Made by a program: the position numbers and the translations under genes. DNA of 60,876 bases from CAZSNT01 sp964607765 (GTDB lineage: Bacteria > Verrucomicrobiota > Lentisphaeria > Oligosphaerales > JABHEG01), in contig CAZSNT010000041.1 in the NCBI GenBank assembly GCA_964607765.1, forward strand, positions 1 through 60,876. The letters are read 5' to 3'. Within the stretch, counting starts at the first letter, position 1; every line of letters starts with the position of its first letter. This document shows positions 17,907 through 26,242 of this stretch, one piece after another. The notes under the pieces are model-generated. The model was not told the origin of the DNA. It was given only the letters and a program-made list of their open reading frames with translations, and ran no database searches.

Positions 17907-19322
17907 ATGCCCCAGACACGACGTGAGTTCCTGCGCAAGACGGCCTCGATCTGCGTCGCCGCCCCGTTCGGGCTGCGCGTGTGGGCACAGGAATCTCGGC
18001 GACCCAATCTGGTCTATATCTTCACGGACCAGCAAAGCGGGACCATGATGAGCTGCGCAGGGAACTCGTTCCTGAAGACACCGGCCATGGACTACCTGGC
18101 AGCCAACGGCACGCGGTTCGAGCGGGCCTACTGCACCAACCCGGTCTGCGTACCGTCGCGCATCGGGATGATGACTGGCAGATTCCCCGGCGAATTCGGT
18201 GCGCGCGAAAACGGATCCGGCATGAGAACGAAGGAGATCACGACTCAGGACCAGGCGCACGCGATAGGGCCACTGCTCAAACCTGCGGGTTATGAGTTGG
18301 TTTACGGCGGCAAGGTCCACCTGCCACGGGCATTGAGTCCGTCGGCTCAGGGCTTCACGATGCTCACGGGCGACTCGCGCGGCGCTTTGGCCAAGGCGTG
18401 CGCCGAGTACATCCGCAAGCCGCACAGCAGGCCGTACTGCCTGATCGCCTCCTTCATCAATCCGCACGACATCTGCTACATGGCGATCAAAGGCGATGCA
18501 CAGACAGTGCCGAAGATGACGTCGGACCGGAACCAGGCGGTCCGCGTACTGGCCGAGGCGCTCCGCAAACCCGAAGGGGTTGAGGACAAGGCGTTCTTTG
18601 CCGAACGCTGTCCGCCCTTGCCGCCCAACGTCGAGCCGCAGGACGGGGAACCGGAAGCGATTCGCTGGTTGCTGAAAAAGCGCGGTTTCCGCCAGCGAGC
18701 CAGGGACAAGTACACCGACACGGATTGGCGCATGCACCGCTGGGCGTACCACCGGCTGACCGAGCGCGTGGACGCACAAATCCAACTGATAATCGACGCG
18801 CTGCGCGAGACTGGTCAAGAGGAGACCACGGTCGTGGTTTTCTCCAGCGACCACGGTGACATGGACGCATCCCACCGCCTGGAACACAAAACGGTGCTGT
18901 ACGAGGAATCGGCCCGGATCCCGTTCGTCGTTATGCACAAAGGCACCGCTCCGGCCGGACAGGTCGACCAGACGCACCTGGTCTCGAACGGGCTGGATCT
19001 GCTGCCGACGCTGTGCGACTATGCTGGGGCGGCTGTCCCACCGGGACTGCGCGGGTGCAGCGTGCGCCCATTGGTTGAAGGAAAAGAGCCGACTGACTGG
19101 CGCCGCACGCTGGGCGTCGAGAGCCAGATCGGGCGCATGGTTGTGCGCGACGATGGTTTGAAGTATATCCGCTACGACAAAGGCGCGAAGGAAGAACAGA
19201 TCCTCGACCTGCGCCGTGATCCGTACGAGACACGGCACTTCACCAGCGAAGCGAGCCACGCCAAAGCGCTCGACGAGCTGCGCAAGAGCTACGCGGAGTG
19301 GTTCCCGAGCGACCAGGGATAA
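17907..19322 (+). CDS. Exported sulfatase with twin-arginine signal
   Basis: Protein of 471 residues. The N terminus RREFLRKTASICVAAPFG is a twin-arginine signal, so the folded enzyme is exported. Mature motifs are NLVYIFTDQQSGTMMS (first metal Asp), C-V-P-S-R with Cys81 as the formylglycine precursor, and VVFSSDHGDMDASHRL (second metal site). It hydrolyses sulfate esters, probably on polysaccharides given its neighbours. A GAAAGGGTGATGAC stretch precedes the start. The next gene, 70 bp downstream, encodes an alpha-galactosidase-like enzyme, so the two may be co-transcribed. It needs a formylglycine-generating or anSME enzyme, which is not in this window. Confidence 0.93.
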   Translation: MPQTRREFLRKTASICVAAPFGLRVWAQESRRPNLVYIFTDQQSGTMMSCAGNSFLKTPAMDYLAANGTRFERAYCTNPVCVPSRIGMMTGRFPGEFGARENGSGMRTKEITTQDQAHAIGPLLKPAGYELVYGGKVHLPRALSPSAQGFTMLTGDSRGALAKACAEYIRKPHSRPYCLIASFINPHDICYMAIKGDAQTVPKMTSDRNQAVRVLAEALRKPEGVEDKAFFAERCPPLPPNVEPQDGEPEAIRWLLKKRGFRQRARDKYTDTDWRMHRWAYHRLTERVDAQIQLIIDALRETGQEETTVVVFSSDHGDMDASHRLEHKTVLYEESARIPFVVMHKGTAPAGQVDQTHLVSNGLDLLPTLCDYAGAAVPPGLRGCSVRPLVEGKEPTDWRRTLGVESQIGRMVVRDDGLKYIRYDKGAKEEQILDLRRDPYETRHFTSEASHAKALDELRKSYAEWFPSDQG

Positions 19323-19392
19323 GCTGAGCTGCGGTTTGAGACATACGCACTGGAAGCGTTTCACGGCAACCAATCGCGGAGATCGACCGGAC

Positions 19393-21789
19393 ATGGCAGG
19401 AACAAGTGAACAGAGCGGGGAGCACGGGCACACCGTCTTACCGGGCGCGGACGAGGAAACGCCGTCACGCGCCCAGTATTTCTCGTGGATCAACAACACG
19501 AACGAAGGATCGACCGAAGCGCACACGTTGACCAACCTGGCGTTTTTCGAATGGCTCCACGACGAGTACGGCATGGAGTTGGACATCTACGCGTGGGACG
19601 CGGGCAATATTGACGGAAAGCGGTTCTACGGCAGCATGGACTCCGAGCGCTTCCGGCGCCAGTTCCCGAACGGGTGGCGCCCTGTCTACGAAGCCGCCAG
19701 ACGCTTCGGCTGCCGGTTGGGGCTGTGGGGCGGTCCGGACGGGTTCGGAAGCACGCCCGAGGAAGAGCAGGACCGGGTTGACATGATGGTCGGGCTCTGC
19801 CGTGACTTCGACTTCGCCCTTTTCAAGCTCGACGGTGTGTGTGGAGCACTGCGCCCGGAGAAACAGGCCGCGTTTGTACGCATGATGGAAGCGTGTCGCA
19901 GGCACAGCCCGGACCTGATCGTGCTCAATCATCGCCTGAATCTCGGTGAGCAAGGTCTCAAGCATGCAACGACATTCCTCTGGACCGGCGGTGAGACGTA
20001 CATCGACGCCCTCCTCTCGAACCGGGAAGCCGCTACGCACAACCGTGCCTGCGCGCTGAGACGCGGCCTTGTCGACGGCATGAAACGACTCGCCGAGGAC
20101 CACGGCGTCTGCCTCTCGTCGTGTCTCGACTACTGGGACGACGACCTGATCCTGCAGGCGTTCTCGCGCTGCCTGATCCTGGCCCCCGAGATCTACGGCA
20201 ACCCGTGGCTGCTGCGCGACAGTGAGTTCCCGAAGCTGGCCCGCATCTACAACCTGCACCGACGCCACCGCGACATCCTGGTCAACGGCATGGCGCTGGA
20301 CGAGACACGCTACGGGCCATCCGCCGTGTCCCGCGGCAGCGACACGACCCGGTTCCTGGCCCTTCGCAACCTGACGTGGAAGCCGGTCCGGTACCGTGTC
20401 CAGCTCGACCGGAGCATTGGGCTGGCCTCGACTGGGCAGATTCACGTTCGCCGTTTTCATCCGACCGAATGCCTGTTGGGATCTCATCCGTATGGCAGCG
20501 ACGTCGAGGTCGAGGTGCTCCCGTTCCGCGCCTGCCTGATCATGGCAAGCCACGAGCCCTGCAGTGAAGCAGGCATTGAGGGATGCGAGTTCAAGGTCGT
20601 CTGTGACAACCCCGGCAAGCCGCTGCAGCTCAGGCTCCTCGGGCTCCCGGGAACACAAGCAGACGTGCGCGTGGTCGGACGCCCGGGTGGACCAGACGTC
20701 GCCCTGGAGCTTGACGGAGCGCCAGTGGAGCAGTCGAGCACGGGCAGTTTCCACGTGCAGTTCCCCGGACACCCGACAGGCGACACCTGGCACCGCAAAG
20801 TCGCGAATCTGCAGCCCTTCCCTGTTCCCGCGGATGCCGAGGCGCTCTACGAAGCGACGTGTTTTGCGGCGGACAGCAACGCCCTCGAAGTCCGCTGCCT
20901 CGACCGTTCAGGCCCGACTGCCATCCCGGCTGTGCAAGCCGCACGTGACGCGTTCTTCGAACAGGAGGTGTTCGTGGGCCGCGGCATCCGGGACAGGAAT
21001 GTGTTCGACGGCAATCCCAACACCGCTTTCCAGGTACGCCGCAGCTGGCGCTCCGGGCTGTCGCTGGTTAGCGGTGGCGCGCTGCGTGTGGACTTTGGTG
21101 CTCCCATCCCCCTCGACCGCCTCGTCATCCGGATCGCCTCCGCGACTGACATGCAGCCGCTGAAGCCGGAGGAAGCGGTCTACGCCCATGTCTCGGCGGA
21201 CCTGATGCGGTGGGAGCGAATCCGGTTCATGACACAGATCGACATGGAAGCCGATCTGAGCGGCTGCGGCCCCGTCCGATACCTGCGGCTGGAGGACAGC
21301 CCCGGTCGCGTCACAGAGATTGAGGGTTACCGAGAAGGTGAGCTCGTGGACCGCAGCCGTTGGCGCGCCTCAAACCTGTTCAGCCTCTACCGGAAGTTCC
21401 GCCCCACGCACGCGTGGCAGGCGTCTTTCCGGCTCGACACCGTGTTCCCGAACAGCACGCTCTGCATCCCGGTTTTCGGCGAGCACGGCAGCGAGAAGGC
21501 CTACGCCGCGATCCGAGTGAACGGCGCTCCGATTGGCGCTCCGACACGCGCCCCGTCGTACCCCGCTAACACGTGGGAGTGCCCCGTCCCGATCAACCGG
21601 GCCAACGCCACTTACTTTGTGCCGTTGACCGCGGACATGGCGGGTGCAGTGATCGATGTGCTCGTTCTCCTCGGGGAAGGCGGTGGCATCTACCTGAAGC
21701 CCGAGGCCTGGGTAACGTCCTACCCCGGGCCACACGTGAGCCGCAAGCTGACTGTGAGCACGGCAGATACCGTGGCCGGTCATTCTTGA
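19393..21789 (+). CDS. Alpha-galactosidase-like glycoside hydrolase with discoidin-like domain
   Basis: Protein of 798 residues. Residues about 25-300 form a TIM barrel resembling clan GH-D enzymes: YFSWINNTNEG, LDIYAWDAGN, GCRLGLWGGPDG and FALFKLDGVCG, whose Asp sits where the nucleophile lies in GH27/36. A beta domain follows (about 310-450). A discoidin (F5/8 type C)-like module lies at about 523-646 (RDRNVFDGNPNTAFQ). No signal peptide is visible from this start, odd beside an exported sulfatase; the frame is open upstream to 19216 but no better start was found, and the ribosome site is weak. The last residues (TVAGHS) and the stop codon are supplied by the first copy of a palindromic repeat. 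The exact GH family is uncertain. Confidence 0.75.
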   Translation: MAGTSEQSGEHGHTVLPGADEETPSRAQYFSWINNTNEGSTEAHTLTNLAFFEWLHDEYGMELDIYAWDAGNIDGKRFYGSMDSERFRRQFPNGWRPVYEAARRFGCRLGLWGGPDGFGSTPEEEQDRVDMMVGLCRDFDFALFKLDGVCGALRPEKQAAFVRMMEACRRHSPDLIVLNHRLNLGEQGLKHATTFLWTGGETYIDALLSNREAATHNRACALRRGLVDGMKRLAEDHGVCLSSCLDYWDDDLILQAFSRCLILAPEIYGNPWLLRDSEFPKLARIYNLHRRHRDILVNGMALDETRYGPSAVSRGSDTTRFLALRNLTWKPVRYRVQLDRSIGLASTGQIHVRRFHPTECLLGSHPYGSDVEVEVLPFRACLIMASHEPCSEAGIEGCEFKVVCDNPGKPLQLRLLGLPGTQADVRVVGRPGGPDVALELDGAPVEQSSTGSFHVQFPGHPTGDTWHRKVANLQPFPVPADAEALYEATCFAADSNALEVRCLDRSGPTAIPAVQAARDAFFEQEVFVGRGIRDRNVFDGNPNTAFQVRRSWRSGLSLVSGGALRVDFGAPIPLDRLVIRIASATDMQPLKPEEAVYAHVSADLMRWERIRFMTQIDMEADLSGCGPVRYLRLEDSPGRVTEIEGYREGELVDRSRWRASNLFSLYRKFRPTHAWQASFRLDTVFPNSTLCIPVFGEHGSEKAYAAIRVNGAPIGAPTRAPSYPANTWECPVPINRANATYFVPLTADMAGAVIDVLVLLGEGGGIYLKPEAWVTSYPGPHVSRKLTVSTADTVAGHS

Positions 21790-21869
21790 CTGGCTCTCTG
21801 TTACCGTGGCCGGTCATTCTTGACCGGCTCTCTGTTACCGTGGCCGGTCATTCTTGACCGGCTCTCTAA
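21768..21869. repeat. Three 34-bp tandem palindromic repeats overlapping a gene end
   Basis: Copies start at 21768, 21802 and 21836. Each begins TACCGTGG, then GCCGGTCA, loop TTCT and TGACCGGC (one mismatch in the first copy), then CTCTCT. Each copy thus forms a hairpin with an 8-bp stem. The first copy runs through the stop codon of the preceding gene. They fill most of the gap before the beta-helix gene and could reduce read-through. Confidence 0.92.
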
Positions 21870-21887
21870 AGCACCTGGAGCTCATCC

Positions 21888-24632
21888 ATGAAACGCGTTT
21901 CCCTGCTGCTGGCCCTCCCCGTCGTTCTGTTCATCGCCTCGCCCGCTGACGCCTGGCCGTGGTCCAAGCCAACGGCGGACTTCTATGTATCCCCCGTCGG
22001 AGACGACGGTTGGTCCGGCACGCTGGCAGAGCCAAACCGCGAGCGCACGGACGGGCCGTTCGCCAGCATCCGGAGGGCGCAGCAGGCGGTCCGCAGCGCC
22101 AGAGCAGCAGAAACGGCGGATGCCCGACGCTGCGTCGTGCTGCTGCGGGGCGGCCGTTACGAGTTGGAAGCGCCCCTCCTGTTCGAGCCGGCCGACAGCA
22201 ATGTCACCTACCGTGCGTACCGGAACGAGACGCCCATAGTGAGCGGCGGCCGCCGCATCACCGGTTGGGAAACCAGTGAAGACGGCATCTGGCGCACGAC
22301 AATCCCGGCCGTCGCGGACGGGGACTGGCATTTCTGGCAGCTGTTCGTGAACGGGCGGCGCGCCACGCGCTGTCGCAGCCCGAACCAGGGCTACTTCCGC
22401 AGCGCCGGGCCGCTTGTTCCGCGAGCCCCCCGACACACCCCGGAATTCCGCAACAAGGAGGCAAGGCTCGGGCTGTACTACAACGAGGGGGACCTGGCCC
22501 GCGGTCCAGGCTGGGAAGAAATGAACCTGATCCTGTTCCATTCCTGGACAGCGTCCGTGCACTGGGTTGCAGACATCGACCCAGACGAGCGTATCGTGCG
22601 CTTCACCGCGCCCTGCGGCTGGCCGGTGGGCTATTGGGAGAAAAGCCAACGCTACTACATCGAGAACGTGGCGTCTGCGTTCGATGCTGCCGGGGAGTGG
22701 CTCCTGGAACGCGACACGGGCACTCTCAGCTACCGCCCGTTGCCAGGCGAAGACCTGGCGCGCGCGGAGTTCATCGCGCCGGTCTGCGAACAGTTGGTTC
22801 GGATCGCGGGAGAACCCAAGCTGGGACTGTGGGTCGACGGACTGCGTTTCGAACGAATCGCCTTTCAGCATGCTGCCTGGCGCCTGGCGCGCGACGCCTG
22901 CCATGACGGGCAGTCCGCGTCCAAACTCAACGCAGCCGTCACCACCAACGGCTCACGCAACTGCACGTTCCGGGAGTGTGAGTTTGCGCATCTCGGTCAG
23001 TACGCTGTCTGGTTCGCCGCCGACAGTCACAGCAACACACTAATGCAATGCGAGATCCACGACACGGGCGGCGGCGGCGTCAAGATCGGGGAAATGCGTA
23101 CGCCACGACGGGAGGACGAGGAAGGCGGCCACACCGTTGAAAACTGCTTCATCCACCACACCAGCTTCATCGCCCACTCCGGCACGCCCGTTCTCATCCT
23201 GCGCAGCAGCCACAACAGGATCCGGCACAACGATATAAGCGAGTGCAACTACATGGCCATGGGGATTGGTTGGAGTTGGGGTTACGCGCCCAGCAGCGCT
23301 CACCATAACCTCGTCGAGAACAACCACATCCACCACTACGGCCGTGGCGTACTCAGTGACTTGGGCGGCGTCTACACACTGGGCGACTCGCCCGGAACAG
23401 TCATTCGCAACAACCACTTCCATGACGCCAACTCCTACGCCTACGGCGGCTGGGGCATGTACACGGACGAAGGCAGCACGGGAGTCCTCTGGGAACGCAA
23501 TCTGATCCACGACACCAAGAGCTCGAGCTTCCACCAGCACTACGGCAAAGACAACGTCCTGCGCGGCAACATCCTCGCTTTCCCCGGCGAAGGCGCAGTC
23601 AGGCGCTCGAAACCGGAGCAGCACAACTCGTTCACGTTCGAGGGCAACATTGTGCTGACCGACAATGCCTGGCCGCTGCAGCGTTCCTGGACCGACGCCA
23701 ATTTTACCATCCGGCGCAACGTCTACTGGGACATCAGCGGCGAGGAGGAACTGCTCTTCGACGGTCTGCCGTTCGAGGACTGGCAGGCGGAGGGGCATGA
23801 CCGGGGCAGCAGCGTGCAGGATCCCGGCTTCGTGAACCCGGCCGAACGTGATTTCCGGTTCCGCCGCACATCCCCTATCCACAAGCTGGGGCTGGGCCCT
23901 TTCATTGATCTGTCCAAAGTCGGTCTGTACGGACCGCGGTCCTGGACCAGCAAGCCGCGCCGGCTCAAGCACCGGCCCGTGGACGCGGCCATGAAGCCGC
24001 CGGAAAAGCAACGCCAGCGCCAGTTTGTGCGCCGGATCGCGGACGGTTTCGAAGACACTTCCGTCGGCGAGAAACCGGTCTGCACGAACGTCGACAAGCC
24101 GCAGAAGGGCGCAGGCATCACTGTGACGGACGCACTCGCTGCGTCCGGGAAGCACTCGGTGTTGTTCCAAGACTGTGAGGGACTGAAATCCGACTGGATG
24201 CCGCACATGAACTACCGACCGAACTGGCGCAAAGGCATGCTTCACGGCAGCTTCGACGTACGCCTCGGTGAGGGCGCGAAGCTGGCGCACGAATGGCGCG
24301 ACTGGTCTCACACGCCGTACACGGTCGGGCCGTCGCTTCTGTTTGACGCGGACGGCACACTGAAGAGCGGCGCCAGCAAGCTCATGCCGCTGCCCGTGGA
24401 CACCTGGATCAACATCCGCATCGTGTGCCCGCTTGGCAACGAGGCGGCCGGCACCTTCGACCTGACCGTGACCGTTGACGGCACGTCGACCGTGTTCGAG
24501 GAGCTGCCGCTGGGTGAACCGAAATGGAACCGTGTGACCTGGATTGGCTGGTCCAGCCAGGCGACGACGGAATCCCGCTTCCACCTGGACAATCTGGACT
24601 TCCGGCGCCCTGCCGTGCAGGCCCAGTGGTAA
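21888..24632 (+). CDS. Secreted right-handed parallel beta-helix protein
   Basis: Protein of 914 residues with a clear signal peptide (MKRVSLLLALPVVLFIASPADA). After cleavage, DFYVSPVGDDGWSGTLAEPN is the usual opening of pectate-lyase-like beta-helix proteins. Residues about 330-560 show repeated short strands with Asn, His and Gly turns (NCTFRECEFAHLG, NTLMQCEIHDTGGGGVKIG, NLVENNHIHHYGRG, TVIRNNHFHDAN). The last 220 residues form a beta-sandwich module resembling a LamG or similar sugar-binding fold. Such proteins are usually polysaccharide lyases or glycosidases; no catalytic residues can be assigned. GGAG precedes the start. It follows the sulfatase and galactosidase-like genes and fits the same glycan-degradation role. 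Confidence 0.84.
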   Translation: MKRVSLLLALPVVLFIASPADAWPWSKPTADFYVSPVGDDGWSGTLAEPNRERTDGPFASIRRAQQAVRSARAAETADARRCVVLLRGGRYELEAPLLFEPADSNVTYRAYRNETPIVSGGRRITGWETSEDGIWRTTIPAVADGDWHFWQLFVNGRRATRCRSPNQGYFRSAGPLVPRAPRHTPEFRNKEARLGLYYNEGDLARGPGWEEMNLILFHSWTASVHWVADIDPDERIVRFTAPCGWPVGYWEKSQRYYIENVASAFDAAGEWLLERDTGTLSYRPLPGEDLARAEFIAPVCEQLVRIAGEPKLGLWVDGLRFERIAFQHAAWRLARDACHDGQSASKLNAAVTTNGSRNCTFRECEFAHLGQYAVWFAADSHSNTLMQCEIHDTGGGGVKIGEMRTPRREDEEGGHTVENCFIHHTSFIAHSGTPVLILRSSHNRIRHNDISECNYMAMGIGWSWGYAPSSAHHNLVENNHIHHYGRGVLSDLGGVYTLGDSPGTVIRNNHFHDANSYAYGGWGMYTDEGSTGVLWERNLIHDTKSSSFHQHYGKDNVLRGNILAFPGEGAVRRSKPEQHNSFTFEGNIVLTDNAWPLQRSWTDANFTIRRNVYWDISGEEELLFDGLPFEDWQAEGHDRGSSVQDPGFVNPAERDFRFRRTSPIHKLGLGPFIDLSKVGLYGPRSWTSKPRRLKHRPVDAAMKPPEKQRQRQFVRRIADGFEDTSVGEKPVCTNVDKPQKGAGITVTDALAASGKHSVLFQDCEGLKSDWMPHMNYRPNWRKGMLHGSFDVRLGEGAKLAHEWRDWSHTPYTVGPSLLFDADGTLKSGASKLMPLPVDTWINIRIVCPLGNEAAGTFDLTVTVDGTSTVFEELPLGEPKWNRVTWIGWSSQATTESRFHLDNLDFRRPAVQAQW

Positions 24633-24668
24633 CCACAACCGGGGATTCGACAACATCGCGGCTCTGCA

Positions 24669-24691
24669 TTCCGTGGACGGACGCCACGGAA
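24669..24691. terminator. Hairpin downstream of the beta-helix gene
   Basis: TTCCGTGG, loop ACGGACG and CCACGGAA form a perfect 8-bp stem 36 bp after the stop codon. There is no T-run, so intrinsic termination is possible but not assured. Confidence 0.45.
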
Positions 24692-24734
24692 GCCTGAGCG
24701 GCGGTTTCTCCGGCGCCCTCGACGGGTGGCTCGC

Positions 24735-24763
24735 TTGCATCTTGGCCCTGACAGGGATAACTT
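24735..24763 (+). promoter_or_regulatory. Possible promoter of the surface-protein operon
   Basis: TTGCAT (24735-24740), a 17-bp spacer and TAACTT (24758-24763) lie 141 bp upstream of the TPR-barrel gene. Matches are moderate. It is downstream of the terminator-like hairpin at 24669 and upstream of the leader hairpin at 24831. Confidence 0.35.
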
Positions 24764-24830
24764 CTTTTAGTCCGCGGGAAAGGAAACGCCTGTCCGTTGT
24801 TGTTTGCTCCAGTCCGGCTGAATGTGGCAT

Positions 24831-24852
24831 TGACGCGCGCTCGCGCGCGTCA
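24831..24852. promoter_or_regulatory. Stable leader hairpin ahead of the TPR-barrel gene
   Basis: TGACGCGCG, loop CTCG and CGCGCGTCA form a 9-bp GC-rich stem 52 bp before the start codon. If the promoter at 24735 is real, this hairpin lies in the 5' untranslated leader and could protect or regulate the long transcript. Confidence 0.5.
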
Positions 24853-24903
24853 CACTGGCGAAGGGTGCCATGGCCTGCCGGGCAGTATGCTGAAGGTCGC
24901 TTC

Positions 24904-26241
24904 ATGAATGCACTCTCTCCGAGATCTGTGGCGTCGCTCGTGTTGCTGTCTCTCCTCTCCATCAAAGGCGCTGCCGTTCACGGCAATGAAGCCCTTGATC
25001 CACGTCTGAAGCCTGGGATCGCGTCACTTCAGGCCGGACAGCTCTCCGAGGCTCATGCCGCGTTCATGACGCTGTTCGTGGAAGAGCCGGAGAACGCTCA
25101 AGTCAACTTCCACCTGGGCATGGCCGCCATGGCCCTGGGCGACTACGAAGGCGCATCCCTCGCGTTCGAAAGAACGCTCATGGCCGAGCCCGACATGGAA
25201 CGCGCCCGTCTCGAACTGGCCCGAGCATACTTGGAGCTGGGCCTGCTCGACACGGCCAGATCGTACCTGGCCGAGGTCCTGGACAGCAATCCCCCCGAGA
25301 ATGTCGCGCGCAATGTGCAGCGACTCACCGAGCAGATCGATGCAGCGACGCGGAGACAGAACCTGTCCGGCACGCTTTCAGTGGGAGTGCACTATGACAC
25401 GAATGCGGGCGCCAGTCCGACGGACAGCAGCGTTGACACGCCTGCTCTGGGCGTGCCCAACGTCCAGGTCGAGGATGAGCAGGAAGACGTCTACACGTCC
25501 CTCATGCTGCACGCGCAGCACGCAATGAAGTTTGACCAGCCGAACCTGGGCTGGCGCTCGTCACTGCTGTTCTACAGCACGGCGTACGCCAAAGAGGGCG
25601 ATCAGGATCTGCAGTTTGCCCGAATCGCCACCGGCCCCGCCTGGCAACAACCCGAGCGTGCTGTGGACCTGGCCGTTGTCGGGGAATACCTCGCCAAAGA
25701 GGGTGATGACTACTCCATGGCACTGGGCGGGCAAGCCCGGTTCGTACAGACGCTCTGGCAGCGCCATGTCCTGGTGGGCGAGGTCCTGCTGTTGGCCAGG
25801 GAGTATGAGCAGGAGCCCGACCGCAGGGCTCACACGCTGGGCTTCAGTATCGGCCCGGTCTTCGAATGGGGCTCGAACCGATTGGTCACGCGCGTTGGGG
25901 TGGAAACGGAGGACGCCCGGGACGGCGATGACGCCGTGGAAGAGGACGAACTCTCCCACGCGCGCTACTCCGGCCGAGTTGCTTACGAACGACGCCTGCC
26001 CCGCAACGCCACGGCTCGCGCCGAGTACAAGTTCACCCACACGAACTACGAGGCGGACTATGCCGCCTTTGCCCGGGACCGCCAAGACCGCGTGCACGCT
26101 GTCCAGGTCGGCCTGCAGAAACAGCTCGCCGACAACGTGTTGCTCGACCTCTCCAACACGTTTACCACGGCCCATTCGAGCATCGAGCTCTACGAGTATG
26201 ACCGGAACGTGACATCACTCGTCCTGCAGTGGAGTTTCTAA
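24904..26241 (+). CDS. TPR plus outer-membrane beta-barrel protein, Slam/type XI secretion-like
   Basis: Protein of 445 residues. A signal peptide (SVASLVLLSLLSIKGAAVHG) is followed by about three TPR motifs at residues 38-140 (GDYEGASLAFERTLMAEPDMERARLELARAYLELG is one, spanning about 80-115). The rest is a predicted beta-barrel with alternating polar and hydrophobic strands, opening with GVHYDTNAGA and ending VLQWSF, with the terminal Phe typical of outer-membrane proteins. Size and layout match Slam (DUF560) proteins, which move surface proteins with TbpB-like barrels across the outer membrane. The giant gene starts 1 nt after its stop, and the third gene carries a TbpB-like barrel, supporting a role as their exporter. 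It could instead be another TPR-porin. The start has GAAGG upstream. Confidence 0.78.
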   Translation: MNALSPRSVASLVLLSLLSIKGAAVHGNEALDPRLKPGIASLQAGQLSEAHAAFMTLFVEEPENAQVNFHLGMAAMALGDYEGASLAFERTLMAEPDMERARLELARAYLELGLLDTARSYLAEVLDSNPPENVARNVQRLTEQIDAATRRQNLSGTLSVGVHYDTNAGASPTDSSVDTPALGVPNVQVEDEQEDVYTSLMLHAQHAMKFDQPNLGWRSSLLFYSTAYAKEGDQDLQFARIATGPAWQQPERAVDLAVVGEYLAKEGDDYSMALGGQARFVQTLWQRHVLVGEVLLLAREYEQEPDRRAHTLGFSIGPVFEWGSNRLVTRVGVETEDARDGDDAVEEDELSHARYSGRVAYERRLPRNATARAEYKFTHTNYEADYAAFARDRQDRVHAVQVGLQKQLADNVLLDLSNTFTTAHSSIELYEYDRNVTSLVLQWSF

Positions 26242-26242
26242 G

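Noticed and set aside
21768..21869. CRISPR-like array
   Set aside because: Units abut directly without unique spacers and there are no cas genes; it is a plain tandem repeat of a palindrome. The arrays at 1, 4495 and 58269 were rejected as CRISPR for the same reason.
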